Source of the DNA: SIG480 sp045546975
Lineage (GTDB): Bacteria; Bacillota; Clostridia; Oscillospirales; JAAYXM01
Length of the DNA stretch: 64,000 nt
Direction: 5' to 3'
NCBI GenBank assembly: GCA_045546975.1
Contig: JAZQDV010000010.1
Span: 406,559 to 470,558, forward strand
In this document: one piece after another, positions 16,655 through 25,426 of the stretch
How the letters are laid out: each line of letters starts with the position of its first letter
Numbering within the stretch: the stretch's first letter is position 1
Program-made: the position numbers and the translations under genes
The notes under the pieces: model-generated
Database searches by the model: none
Seen by the model: only the letters and a program-made list of their open reading frames with translations
Told to the model about the DNA's origin: nothing

Positions 16655-17262
16655 TCTTTATTTTGTGAGAATTCGCAGCCGCAGTACTCCTGTCTGTATA
16701 GGTTATACTGACGCGACAGCTCAATTGAACGCTTGTAACCCTCTCGTTTTTTGAAGTCTGCCGTAAGATACTTTACGCCAAAGCTTTTTTCAGCATCTTC
16801 CCCTATTCTATTCAAAAGCTCGGCGTTCTTGTGCGGACTTACGGAAAGCGTTGTCGCAAAGCAATCAAACCCAAGTTCCTTCGCGGTTTTTGCAGTCTCA
16901 AAAAGTCTCAACTTAAAACACTCGACGCACCTTTTTCCGCCTTCCTTTTCACTTTCCAGTCCCCTTGCAGAACTTAAAAAGCGATGATAGTCATACGGCA
17001 TTTCAAGAAGCTTGACCTCGTGTGAAAATGGCATTTTTTCAACAATTTCACGCTGTGTATCAAGTCTTTTTGTGTACTCTTCTTCAGGGTAAATATTGGG
17101 GTTGAAAAACGCAACCGTGACAAGAAAATGTTTTGAAAGATATTCAAGAACATAGCTACTGCAAGGGCCACAACAACTGTGAAGTAAAAGAGACGGAACT
17201 TTACCCTCTCCGGTAAGTTCTTTTATCTGCTCGTCACATATAAGCTGGTAATTCTTTCTCAT
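16651..17262 (-). CDS. queH: Epoxyqueuosine reductase QueH
   Basis: A 203-residue QueH (formerly DUF208) enzyme, which reduces epoxyqueuosine in tRNA to queuosine and replaces QueG in many anaerobes. Cysteine motifs are clear: HSCCGPC (Cys30, 31, 34), CVECF, and the C-terminal YCGCEF, consistent with the Fe-S and metal sites known for the family. The segment FFNPNIYPEEEYTKRLD is also conserved. It follows the anti-sigma-like gene after 2 bp, so it appears to be in an operon with an ECF sigma factor, an unexpected partnership. Confidence 0.94.
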   Translation of the reverse strand: MRKNYQLICDEQIKELTGEGKVPSLLLHSCCGPCSSYVLEYLSKHFLVTVAFFNPNIYPEEEYTKRLDTQREIVEKMPFSHEVKLLEMPYDYHRFLSSARGLESEKEGGKRCVECFKLRLFETAKTAKELGFDCFATTLSVSPHKNAELLNRIGEDAEKSFGVKYLTADFKKREGYKRSIELSRQYNLYRQEYCGCEFSQNKD

Positions 17263-17264
17263 AA

Positions 17265-17642
17265 TTATTTCCCCATAATCTGTTCTTCCTGCTCAATTTC
17301 ACAGCTATCGGCGACCGTTGAAATCAATTTGCCAAGCTCAAAAAACTCGTGCTCAATTTTATTTTCAGTATCCATACTCCGAGGAAGACTTCTTGCCATT
17401 GCAGCAGGTGCGGGTGAAATCGTTCCTTCACTTGAAACAGGATTTATGTTTCCGTGAATTCCGGTAAATGCCGCAACTGCAACTATTGCAAGGCATGCAG
17501 CAATCGGGAGCACTTGCCGAAGCACAAACAAATTCTTTTTCTTTTCCTTCCTGTTTTCAATCGCTGAACGAACGACCGTGTTAAGCTCAGGCGGAATTTC
17601 AATAGAACTATATTTTTCTTTTGCTTTTTTTAATTCATCCAT
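17265..17642 (-). CDS. Short single-pass membrane protein, probable anti-sigma factor
   Basis: A 125-residue protein with a charged cytoplasmic N-terminus (about 1-40, including YSSIEIPPELNTVVRSAIENRKEKKK), one membrane helix (about 43-61) and an external tail of about 60 residues. The N-terminal pattern resembles RsiV-type anti-sigma factors, but the large external sensor domain usual in that family is absent. The ATG shares one base with the ECF sigma stop (TAATG), the tight coupling typical of sigma/anti-sigma pairs. The anti-sigma role is inferred from that position and topology. Confidence 0.65.
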   Translation of the reverse strand: MDELKKAKEKYSSIEIPPELNTVVRSAIENRKEKKKNLFVLRQVLPIAACLAIVAVAAFTGIHGNINPVSSEGTISPAPAAMARSLPRSMDTENKIEHEFFELGKLISTVADSCEIEQEEQIMGK

Positions 17643-18130
17643 TATCTTTCTCCGTTATATGAAAGTTTTAGTTGACGGAGCGCCGTATACAGACGCGTTT
17701 TTACTGTACTTAAATTAGCCGATGTAATCTTTGAAATTTCCTCGAGCGACATATCCTCAAAAAACCTCAGTACGATTACCGTTCTGAATTTTTCAGGTAA
17801 TTTCATAACCATATCATAAACTTCATCGTCTTTATCAAATGCTGTTTCAGTGTAAATCTGAACCGGCATTTTTTCATCCTCAGTTGCAATTTCACGTTTC
17901 TGTTTTTTGAAATATGCATGCGACTCATTAACCAGGATCCGATAAAACCAAGCGTTGATTTTATCAGGCGAACGTAGCTCATGATATTTCTCAAGTGCCT
18001 TACAGACAGCATTCTGTACTATGTCGAGTGCTCCTTCTCGTTCCTTGATGTAGCTGTACGCAAATCTATAGAATTTTTCCTGATTGTCGGTAATGTACGA
18101 AACAACTTTTTCGTATATTTCTTCTCGCAT
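17642..18130 (-). CDS. ECF-subfamily RNA polymerase sigma factor
   Basis: A 162-residue ECF sigma factor with only regions 2 and 4. Region 2 reads EKFYRFAYSYIKEREGALDIVQNAVCKAL with NAWFYRILVNESHAYFKKQ; region 4 reads MKLPEKFRTVIVLRFFEDMSLEEISKITSANLSTVKTRLYTALRQLK. It resembles the SigV/SigW-like stress group, but the stimulus and regulon cannot be read from the sequence. It is the first gene of a three-gene unit with the anti-sigma-like protein and queH, and its stop overlaps the next ATG by one base. Confidence 0.92.
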   Translation of the reverse strand: MREEIYEKVVSYITDNQEKFYRFAYSYIKEREGALDIVQNAVCKALEKYHELRSPDKINAWFYRILVNESHAYFKKQKREIATEDEKMPVQIYTETAFDKDDEVYDMVMKLPEKFRTVIVLRFFEDMSLEEISKITSANLSTVKTRLYTALRQLKLSYNGER

Positions 18131-18278
18131 AGGTTTTCCTCTGTCTTACCTTTCGCCGTCATTATATAGATGTTTTTGAAGGCAAAAAAGTTTGTTTTCT
18201 GTCTATTCTTTTATTGAATTTTAACCACTTGTTATGTTATTATTAGTAATATAATAACTAAACGCGGAGGTTTTGTCA

Positions 18279-18701
18279 ATGAGGACAGTTGGCATAGATT
18301 ACGGCGACAAACGTATCGGCGTCTCCTTTTCAGATATTAGCGGAACACTCGCAGGAGAAAGCTTTACAATAAATGTCACAGACCCAAAAGCAGCTTTTGA
18401 CGAGCTTTGCAATGCAATCATTTCTCGTTCTGTGGGAGAAATTGTTCTCGGTTACCCAAAACACATGAATGCAGACATTGGAGACCGTGCAAAAAAGAGC
18501 GAGGAAATTGCAGAAATACTTAAAGAAAGAACAAAACTCCCCGTTATTTTATGGGACGAGCGTTGCACTACTGTCGATGCTCACAGAATACTTTCAGAAA
18601 CCGGCTACCACGGAAAAAAGCGCCGGGCAAAGGTTGACTCCGTTGCCGCAGCGCTTATACTGCAAAACTATCTTGATTTCAAAGCAATCTCAAGGTCTTA
18701 A
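18279..18701 (+). CDS. ruvX: Putative pre-16S rRNA nuclease / Holliday junction resolvase-like YqgF
   Basis: A 140-residue RuvX/YqgF RNase H-fold protein, implicated in 16S rRNA 5'-end maturation. The catalytic pattern is present: VGIDYGDKRIGVS with the first Asp, LWDERCTTVDA and the terminal VDSVAAALIL Asp. GGAGG lies eight bases before the ATG at 18279; a TTG two codons upstream is less likely. Its end overlaps the convergent DUF4830 gene by 4 bp. A TTGTTA-17-TAATAA element at 18229-18257 is a possible promoter but leaves almost no leader. Confidence 0.93.
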   Translation: MRTVGIDYGDKRIGVSFSDISGTLAGESFTINVTDPKAAFDELCNAIISRSVGEIVLGYPKHMNADIGDRAKKSEEIAEILKERTKLPVILWDERCTTVDAHRILSETGYHGKKRRAKVDSVAAALILQNYLDFKAISRS

Positions 18702-19204
18702 CCCTGAGGTTGCTTATTTTCTTTCACAAGTCCGTGCATAAATCCGCCAAGCTCACAGGATGAAACATCACCGCCGATAAGCTTGTTTTTGTATACGATT
18801 ATGTTTGCAACCACGTTTTCTTCTTCAGACGGGTGATTTGTGATTCTGTATGTATAACGTGTAACCCGCTTTCCTTTATACTCCATCAAATCCATGCCCT
18901 GCTTTTTCTGAATGTTGTTATATTCATCATACACCCCGTCAAAAGCCTCGGGAATTCTGACTTCCATTGATTCAATTGGATCACGGTCTACGGTCCAGCC
19001 GTATCCTTCAAGGAGTGAAACGCGATCCTCGTTTGTTTTGAGCTTTACTTTTTCCGCTTCAATTACCTGCTCATCAAGAGTTAAGACGGTATCTCCGCGC
19101 GACATATCATGACTTATTGCAACGCCTGCACATACCACCAGCGCAAGAGCAAGAACGCCGCCCAGAATCTTCTTTCCCGTAATCTTTGCAGTGAATATAA
19201 TCAT
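18698..19204 (-). CDS. DUF4830-family membrane-anchored protein
   Basis: A 168-residue protein with an N-terminal membrane helix (about residues 11-30) and an external domain. The stretch KLKTNEDRVSLLEGYGWTV, followed by MEVRIPEAFDGVYDEYNNIQKKQG and YKGKRVTRYTYRITNHP, is what I recognise as DUF4830, common in Clostridia and of unknown function. The ATG at 19204 follows GGAAGGAG. It stands alone on minus between ruvX and the methyltransferase gene. Confidence 0.75.
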   Translation of the reverse strand: MIIFTAKITGKKILGGVLALALVVCAGVAISHDMSRGDTVLTLDEQVIEAEKVKLKTNEDRVSLLEGYGWTVDRDPIESMEVRIPEAFDGVYDEYNNIQKKQGMDLMEYKGKRVTRYTYRITNHPSEEENVVANIIVYKNKLIGGDVSSCELGGFMHGLVKENKQPQG

Positions 19205-19284
19205 AATAATTTTCTCCTTCCAAAATCGTATTAAATTCTATTGTGAACTTTCTGAAAATATAACCTCAAAAACGCTGAATTTCA

Positions 19285-19313
19285 TTGACCTTTCGCCTTT
19301 TTTATGGTATGAT
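19285..19313 (+). promoter_or_regulatory. Promoter for the methyltransferase/ecf run
   Basis: -35 TTGACC (19285-19290), 17-nt spacer, -10 TATGAT (19308-19313); start codon at 19349. It is well placed to drive the long plus-strand run that follows. Confidence 0.8.
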
Positions 19314-19348
19314 ATTATATCAAACTATATGCGAAGGAAATGTGTTTT

Positions 19349-20212
19349 ATGTGGATTGCAAAAAACTTTGATGATTATACTGTAATTGACTGCGGAGACG
19401 GCGAAAAACTCGAGCGTTGGGGCGACTATTATCTTGTTCGACCCGAGCCGCAAGCCATATGGTCATCTCCCAGAACAAATCCGCACTGGAAAAAGTACGA
19501 CGCACTCTACTCACGCTCATCGACAGGTGGCGGTTCCTGGACCAATAAAACACTTCCGAGTTCCTGGCAGATATCGTATAAAGACCTTAAGTTCAACTTA
19601 AAACCCATGAACTTCAAGCACACAGGTATTTTCCCAGAGCAAGCTTCGAACTGGGATTTTATAAGCGATATGATTTCAAATGCAGGAAGGCCCATAAACG
19701 TTCTTAACCTCTTTGCATACACCGGTGCCGCAACGATAGTTGCCGCAAAGGCAGGTGCATCTGTCTGTCATGTCGATGCCGCAAAAGGTATGGTTGCGTG
19801 GGCTCGTGAAAATGCCGCTTCTTCAGGTCTCTCCGATGCTCCCATCCGTTGGATTGTAGACGACTGTGCAAAGTTTGTGGAGCGCGAGATAAGACGCGGC
19901 AGAAAGTACGACGCTATTATCATGGACCCACCGTCTTACGGCAGAGGCCCCACAGGCGAAATCTGGAAGTTTGAAGAAAATATATTTGATTTCATAAAGC
20001 TTTGCTCAGGCGTTCTCTCAGATGCTCCGCTCTTTGTTCTTATAAGCTCATACACGACGGGCGTTGCGCCGTCAGTATGTAAATACATCGCCGACACTGT
20101 TTTCACTAAGCGTTACGGCGGCAAGGCAGAGTGTGACGAACTCGGCCTGAAGGTTTCTGAGACGGGTCTTATCCTTCCTGCAGGAAGTGCCACAAGGTGG
20201 TATACGATTTAA
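19349..20212 (+). CDS. Class I SAM-dependent methyltransferase (RlmK/RlmI-like)
   Basis: A 287-residue Rossmann-fold methyltransferase of the group related to 23S rRNA m5C/m7G enzymes. Visible motifs are the SAM-binding VLNLFAYTGAATIVAAKAGA, the acidic HVDAAKGMVAWARENA and the catalytic-loop-like MDPPSYGRGPTGEIWKFEE. The ATG at 19349 has GAAGGA ten bases upstream; an ATG at 19340 is too close to it. It precedes the ecfA1 gene by 18 bp. The exact substrate, most probably rRNA, is unproven. Confidence 0.85.
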   Translation: MWIAKNFDDYTVIDCGDGEKLERWGDYYLVRPEPQAIWSSPRTNPHWKKYDALYSRSSTGGGSWTNKTLPSSWQISYKDLKFNLKPMNFKHTGIFPEQASNWDFISDMISNAGRPINVLNLFAYTGAATIVAAKAGASVCHVDAAKGMVAWARENAASSGLSDAPIRWIVDDCAKFVEREIRRGRKYDAIIMDPPSYGRGPTGEIWKFEENIFDFIKLCSGVLSDAPLFVLISSYTTGVAPSVCKYIADTVFTKRYGGKAECDELGLKVSETGLILPAGSATRWYTI

Positions 20213-20230
20213 TTTTTTGAGGTTTTTTCA

Positions 20231-21076
20231 ATGGACAGTATCATCAAATCCGAAAAGCTGACCTTTCAGTACAATATCGACTCTGACACCCCAAAAACAG
20301 CTTTATCCGAGGTTGACATCTCCGTTACTGCGGGAGAATTCCTTGTAATTCTCGGTCGCAACGGTTCAGGAAAGTCTTCCCTTGCAAAGCACTTTAACGC
20401 CGTTCTTCTCCCCTGCGGAGGTAAGGTTTATGTAGACGGTATGGATACCTCTGACGAAAACCTTCTTTACGAGATCAGGAAAACCTGCGGTATGGTTTTT
20501 CAAAACCCTGATAACCAGATAGTTGCAACCATTACCGAGGAAGATGTTGCTTTCGGTCCGGAAAACCTCGGCCTACCACGGGATGAAATTAAAGCACGTG
20601 TTGATGAATCACTCAGAACGGTAGGTATGTATGACTACCGCGACCACGCGCCTCACCTTCTCTCAGGCGGTCAGAAGCAACGCATTGCCATTGCCGGTGT
20701 TATTGCTATGCAACCAAGATGCATAGTTCTCGACGAACCGACCTCTATGCTTGACCCTAAAGGCCGTCGCGATGTGCTGAACCTCATTTACGACCTCAAC
20801 AAAAAACACGGAATCACAATCGTCCTCATCACACATCATATGAACGAGGCAATAAACGCAGACCGCGTAATGGTCATGGATAACGGCAAGACAGTTCTCG
20901 AGGGCACACCAAAAGAGATTTTTACACAAACAGAAAAGCTCAGTTCTCTCGGACTCGCCGTTCCACAGACGGTCGAACTCCTCGACTCTCTCAACAAAAA
21001 CGGATTCAATTTGTCGCTTGATAAGTTGACCGTTGATGAATGTGTTGACGAAATTATAAAAGCTTTTAACATCTGA
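20231..21076 (+). CDS. ecfA1: Energy-coupling factor transporter ATPase EcfA1
   Basis: A 281-residue ABC ATPase of the ECF vitamin/cofactor importer module. It carries Walker A GRNGSGKSS, the Q loop FQNPDNQI, signature LSGGQKQR, Walker B IVLDEPTSMLD and the H-loop ITHHM. EcfA1 pairs with EcfA2 and EcfT at the cytoplasmic face and is shared by several S components. It is first of the ecfA1-ecfA2-ecfT-truA group. The S component RibU at 35898 is a likely client. Confidence 0.95.
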   Translation: MDSIIKSEKLTFQYNIDSDTPKTALSEVDISVTAGEFLVILGRNGSGKSSLAKHFNAVLLPCGGKVYVDGMDTSDENLLYEIRKTCGMVFQNPDNQIVATITEEDVAFGPENLGLPRDEIKARVDESLRTVGMYDYRDHAPHLLSGGQKQRIAIAGVIAMQPRCIVLDEPTSMLDPKGRRDVLNLIYDLNKKHGITIVLITHHMNEAINADRVMVMDNGKTVLEGTPKEIFTQTEKLSSLGLAVPQTVELLDSLNKNGFNLSLDKLTVDECVDEIIKAFNI

Positions 21077-21094
21077 CTCGGAGGGTACCATAAA

Positions 21095-21958
21095 TTGCAG
21101 ACAGTAATGAGCATTCGCGGACTTTCTCACGTGTACAGTCCAAAGACACCTTTTGAATGTTCCGCAATAAAAAACATAAATCTTGACATAAATGCCGCTG
21201 AAACACTCGGCATTATCGGTCATACGGGTTCAGGCAAATCAACGCTCATTTCCCACCTTAACGGTCTTATAAAGCCATCTTCGGGCGAAATATTATACGA
21301 AGGCGAAAATATCTTCAAATCCAAGGAATTCACCCACAACATTCGCTTCAAAGTCGGTGTTGTTCTTCAGTATCCTGAGTATCAGCTTTTTGAAGAAACA
21401 ATATATGCAGATATTGCTTTTGGACCCCGCAATATGGGTCTTTCAAAAGAAGAAATTGACCTTCGCGTGCATGAAGCCTGCAAATTCGCAGGCCTTGACG
21501 AGAAGCTTCTCAATTTCTCTCCTTTTGAGCTTTCCGGCGGCCAGAAGCGCCGAGTTGCAATCGCCGGTGTTATAGCAATGAAACCACGTGTACTTATACT
21601 CGACGAGCCAACCGCAGGTCTTGACCCGTTAGGCCGCGACGACCTTTTACGGCAGCTCATGAAATATCGCAACTCTACAGGTGCTGCCATTGTTATAGTT
21701 TCTCACAGCATGGAGGATATCGCCTCTGTTTCCGATAAACTTCTTGTTATGTCAAAAGGCGAAGCTTTCATGTATGGTACACCAAGTGAAATCTTTTCAC
21801 ATTCAGAAGAGCTTCTCGCGGCAGGTCTTGACCTTCCGCAGATTACTCATGTCGCAAATAGGCTGAAGGAAAAAGGTATTAAGTTGTCGGATTCAATTTA
21901 TACAGTCCGCGAGGCTGTTGCAGAATTAACAAAGCTCGGAGGTGTTTCAAATGATTAA
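21095..21958 (+). CDS. ecfA2: Energy-coupling factor transporter ATPase EcfA2
   Basis: A 287-residue second ECF ATPase, with Walker A GHTGSGKST, Q loop LQYPEYQLFEETI, signature LSGGQKRR, Walker B LILDEPTAGLD and VSHSM. The TTG at 21095 is used as start because GGAGGG ends nine bases before it; the ATG at 21107 is too far from it. The end overlaps ecfT by 8 bp. Confidence 0.95.
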   Translation: MQTVMSIRGLSHVYSPKTPFECSAIKNINLDINAAETLGIIGHTGSGKSTLISHLNGLIKPSSGEILYEGENIFKSKEFTHNIRFKVGVVLQYPEYQLFEETIYADIAFGPRNMGLSKEEIDLRVHEACKFAGLDEKLLNFSPFELSGGQKRRVAIAGVIAMKPRVLILDEPTAGLDPLGRDDLLRQLMKYRNSTGAAIVIVSHSMEDIASVSDKLLVMSKGEAFMYGTPSEIFSHSEELLAAGLDLPQITHVANRLKEKGIKLSDSIYTVREAVAELTKLGGVSND

Positions 21959-22775
21959 AGACATCTCTCTCGGGCAGTTTTTTCCGGGAAACAGCGTTAT
22001 CCACAAACTCGACCCCCGAATCAAGCTTATTGCAACAATTCTTTTTGTCGTAACACTCTTCCTTTGCCGCGGTTTTATTCCCTACGCAATTATGACGTCT
22101 TTCCTCTTTACTTTGATTCTTCTCACAAAGATAAACATCGGGCTTATTTTCAAAAGCGTAAAGCCGATTATAATTCTCCTTGCCTTCACGGCAATCCTGA
22201 ATGTCTTTTATACGACAAGCGGAACGGAGCTTATAAAAATAGGTTCTGTCGCAATAACAACCGGAGGTATTTATACCGCATTTTTCATGGCACTTCGTAT
22301 CGTTCTTCTTGTTGTTGGCACATTTGTAATGCTCACATATACAACATCACCCATTATGCTCACAGACGCATTGGAATCTCTTCTTTCCCCGCTCAAGAAA
22401 ATCAAATTTCCTGTCCATGAGCTTTCTATGATGATGTCTATCGCACTTCGTTTTATCCCTACACTCATAGAAGAAACCGACAAGATTATGTCAGCGCAGA
22501 AATCGCGTGGTGCAGACTTTGAGACAGGAAGTATTATCCGCCGCGCCAAAGCTTTAATCCCTGTTCTTATCCCACTTTTCATCAATGCCTTCAAGCGGGC
22601 TGAGGAATTGGCGCTTGCAATGGAATGCCGTTGCTATCGCGGTGGTGACGGTAGGGTCCGTATGCGTGTTTTCAAGCTTTTGCCACAGGACTTTGCCTTT
22701 ACTGTCATCACAATACTCATTTTCATTTTATCCGCATTTCTGTCATATACTTTGAAATTTGGTGCACCAATATGA
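21951..22775 (+). CDS. ecfT: Energy-coupling factor transmembrane protein EcfT
   Basis: A 274-residue membrane coupling subunit linking the EcfA dimer to exchangeable substrate-binding S components. Several hydrophobic segments are followed by the two coupling-helix motifs, SRGADFE and ECRCYRGG, that contact the ATPases. GGAGGTG lies six bases before the ATG at 21951, preferred over the GTG at 21942 inside that site. It overlaps ecfA2 by 8 bp and truA by 4 bp. Confidence 0.94.
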   Translation: MIKDISLGQFFPGNSVIHKLDPRIKLIATILFVVTLFLCRGFIPYAIMTSFLFTLILLTKINIGLIFKSVKPIIILLAFTAILNVFYTTSGTELIKIGSVAITTGGIYTAFFMALRIVLLVVGTFVMLTYTTSPIMLTDALESLLSPLKKIKFPVHELSMMMSIALRFIPTLIEETDKIMSAQKSRGADFETGSIIRRAKALIPVLIPLFINAFKRAEELALAMECRCYRGGDGRVRMRVFKLLPQDFAFTVITILIFILSAFLSYTLKFGAPI

Positions 22776-23527
22776 AAAGGACTATAGCTCTTGTTCTGTC
22801 GTATAGCGGAACAAATTATCACGGCTGGCAAACTCAGGCAAACTCCGAAAGTGTTCAGACAACTCTTTCAAATGCCGCGTCCTCAGTTTTCAACGAGGAT
22901 ATCAGAATCACCGGTTGCGGAAGAACGGATTCCGGAGTGCACGCAAAGATGTATATTGCAAGTCTTTCCACCTCCTCGAAAATTCCGCTTTCTCGCATCC
23001 CCTACGCTCTGAACTCCGTGCTCCCAAACGATATTTCAGTAAGCCGTGCCGTTGAGGTTTCAGGCGACTTTCACCCTGTACATTCCTGTACCCGGAAGGA
23101 ATATACTTATTACATATATACAGGCGCCGTAAGAAACCCATTTCTTGAAAATCGCGCACTTCACTTTAAGTACAAAATGGATTTAGACGCCATGAAGGTT
23201 GCCGCAAAACATTTTGTTGGAACTCATGATTTTGCTTCAATGCGAACACTCGGAACACCTGTAAAATCAACTGTGCGCACAGTATTCAACTGCGAAATAA
23301 ATGAGGAAAGCGGAATCATAGCAATAACCGTTTCCGCAAACGGCTTTCTCTACAATATGGCACGGACAATTGTCGGCACACTTCTTGATGTTGCCACGGG
23401 GAAAATTTCTCCGGATGATATTCCTGCAATCCTCGAAAGCGGAGACAGGTCAAAAGCAGGAGCTACCGCACCCGCGCACGCTCTTTATATGACAAACGTT
23501 ATTTACCCTTCCGAATTCGGACTGTAA
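22772..23527 (+). CDS. truA: tRNA pseudouridine(38-40) synthase
   Basis: A 251-residue TruA that isomerises uridines 38-40 in tRNA anticodon arms. The catalytic Asp lies in GCGRTDSGVHA; also seen are YSGTNYHGWQ at the start, RKEYTYYIY and NGFLYNMARTIVGTLLDVATG. Its ATG overlaps the ecfT stop by 4 bp, a common Firmicute linkage. The rplM-rpsI genes that often follow are absent here. Confidence 0.96.
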   Translation: MKRTIALVLSYSGTNYHGWQTQANSESVQTTLSNAASSVFNEDIRITGCGRTDSGVHAKMYIASLSTSSKIPLSRIPYALNSVLPNDISVSRAVEVSGDFHPVHSCTRKEYTYYIYTGAVRNPFLENRALHFKYKMDLDAMKVAAKHFVGTHDFASMRTLGTPVKSTVRTVFNCEINEESGIIAITVSANGFLYNMARTIVGTLLDVATGKISPDDIPAILESGDRSKAGATAPAHALYMTNVIYPSEFGL

Positions 23528-23549
23528 ACCAAAGAAAGGAGAACCTCAA

Positions 23550-24695
23550 ATGGCTAAAAAAACAAGAAAAAAGCAAAAACGTCTTTCAGGCCGTTTTGCA
23601 ATATTTTTTACTGTTCTCCTCTTTGTTTGTACTATAATTTTCTTCAATAACAGGTTTGCTGCAGGCTCACTCAAGCGTATGGCTTACTGGATATTCAACG
23701 GAGTCCGCGCAGATGCAACGGAAACCACCGTAAATTTTGACGCAAACGAATATAACCGTTTCTTCCTGCTCGGTGGAAACCTTTGTGTTCTCTCCCCCGA
23801 AAAGTTTTCTTCTTATACTTTCTCGGGCTCCAACAACTTTTCAGAACAAGTACTTCTTCGAAACCCGGCTGTCAGCCATGGCAGTTCAAGATTTATTGCC
23901 TATGATCCGGGCGGGCTCAACTACTATGTTTTTACGAAAAATAAGCTTCTGCACACCGGAACCAGCGATTCAAAAATAATTTCCGCAAATATGACAGAAT
24001 CAGGAAATTTTGCCATTGTAACAGACGGCGAGGATACAAAGAATATAGCGACACTCTACAACACATCCTTTGAGCCGATCTTTAAGTTCCATTCTTCAGA
24101 AAAGCACGTTTTTGATGCTGCGGCTTCCCCTTCCGGAAAAATAGCTGCAATAATTACATACGGTGCAACTGACGGCCGTTTTGAGAGTTTCCTTTCACTT
24201 TGCAAAACAAATTCGGACAGCTTTTATTCCACAGTCTCATTAGGAAACTCAACACCCTTAAAGCTTGTTTTCTATTCGGATAACAACATACTTGTTATTT
24301 GCAACGATAAAACAATCATATATGACGAGAGTGGCGCAGTTCTTTCCGAAATTTCGCACGAAAACTTGCCGGTAAAAGCTTTTTCCGTCTCAGCGAAAAA
24401 AAATATTTCTATTCTTCTTGACAACTACCAGAACGGCGGAAATTCAAAGGTACTCTTTATTAGAAACAAAGGAAAACTTTTGGATGAGCTTGAGTTTGAT
24501 GAGGATATTTTCTCAATCTCTGCCTCCGACAACTACACTGCGCTCCAGTTTTCAAACCGTTGTGTTGTTTACAAAAGCGACCTTACCGTTCTTTCTGAAT
24601 TCGAAATCCCCACCTCAATTTCTCGTTGCCTTGTAAACAAAGACGGTTCCGTTCTCTCAATCGGTAATAATTTTGCAACACTCTATGTAGAATAA
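23550..24695 (+). CDS. DUF5711-family membrane-anchored protein
   Basis: A 381-residue protein with a basic N-terminus, one membrane helix (about 18-36) and a long external part rich in short beta-strand-like repeats (FAIVTDGEDTKNIATLYNTSF, GKIAAIITYGATDG, YTALQFSNRCVVYKSDL). This looks like a beta-propeller and matches my recollection of DUF5711 in Clostridia. Function is unknown. It is translated just before the CvpA-like protein (18-bp gap), a recurring pair suggesting an envelope function. Confidence 0.7.
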   Translation: MAKKTRKKQKRLSGRFAIFFTVLLFVCTIIFFNNRFAAGSLKRMAYWIFNGVRADATETTVNFDANEYNRFFLLGGNLCVLSPEKFSSYTFSGSNNFSEQVLLRNPAVSHGSSRFIAYDPGGLNYYVFTKNKLLHTGTSDSKIISANMTESGNFAIVTDGEDTKNIATLYNTSFEPIFKFHSSEKHVFDAAASPSGKIAAIITYGATDGRFESFLSLCKTNSDSFYSTVSLGNSTPLKLVFYSDNNILVICNDKTIIYDESGAVLSEISHENLPVKAFSVSAKKNISILLDNYQNGGNSKVLFIRNKGKLLDELEFDEDIFSISASDNYTALQFSNRCVVYKSDLTVLSEFEIPTSISRCLVNKDGSVLSIGNNFATLYVE

Positions 24696-24713
24696 ATCGG
24701 AGGTGACAACACC

Positions 24714-25382
24714 GTGAAGATTCCCATATACATTATCGCCGACATCGCGGCGGTTGCTGTTTTGCTTTTCTTCATTTTCAGAGGCAGAAAAAGCGGATTT
24801 ATCAAAACACTTTCGGGAATCGTTTCCCTTTTTCTTGCATTTTCTCTCGCAGGAACTCTTGCAAAAACAACCGCACCGTATATCTCTGAAGCCTATGTAG
24901 CTCCGTACATCAACGAACAGATAGCCGAAGCTCCCACGGAAAAAGAATCTGAAAACACAGACACAACAGATTCGGTTGCCGCTCCGTTCGTAAACCTCGG
25001 TATTCCTGAGGGGATTGTAACCGATGCTATTTCCGATATTACGGAAAACATTTCAAAAAGCTTTTACGAGACAACAAAACTCATTACAAACACAGTGGCA
25101 TTCAAGCTAACCTATGCTGTTTTGTTTCTTATCTATTTTATCCTCTTGCGAATTCTGCTGCTTCTTCTTTTTAGGCTCCTTAATCTTACGACCCGTCTTC
25201 CGGGATTAAATTTTATAAACAAGACTCTCGGCCTTATTTTAGGTGCAGTTTTGGGTTATCTTATTGTTATAGTCTTTTCGTACACACTTACAAAGCTTGG
25301 CATTTTCCTTACCGAAGGAATCATTAACGATACATTTATCCTTAAACACTTAATTTCCGTTTTTCCGTTTGCTCTTATTTAA
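24714..25382 (+). CDS. CvpA-family membrane protein
   Basis: A 222-residue protein with four predicted membrane helices: two at the N-terminus (IIADIAAVAVLLFFIFRGRKSGFIKTL) and two towards the C-terminus, separated by an acidic, threonine-rich linker (about residues 60-90). The RGRKSGFIKTLSGI motif is typical of CvpA/colicin V production family proteins. The GTG start at 24714 has GGAGGTGA seven bases upstream. The family is linked to envelope homeostasis; the role here is unproven. Confidence 0.82.
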   Translation: MKIPIYIIADIAAVAVLLFFIFRGRKSGFIKTLSGIVSLFLAFSLAGTLAKTTAPYISEAYVAPYINEQIAEAPTEKESENTDTTDSVAAPFVNLGIPEGIVTDAISDITENISKSFYETTKLITNTVAFKLTYAVLFLIYFILLRILLLLLFRLLNLTTRLPGLNFINKTLGLILGAVLGYLIVIVFSYTLTKLGIFLTEGIINDTFILKHLISVFPFALI

Positions 25383-25426
25383 TACGCAAATGAAATTCAA
25401 TTCTTTTTTACAAGGAAGTATGAATT

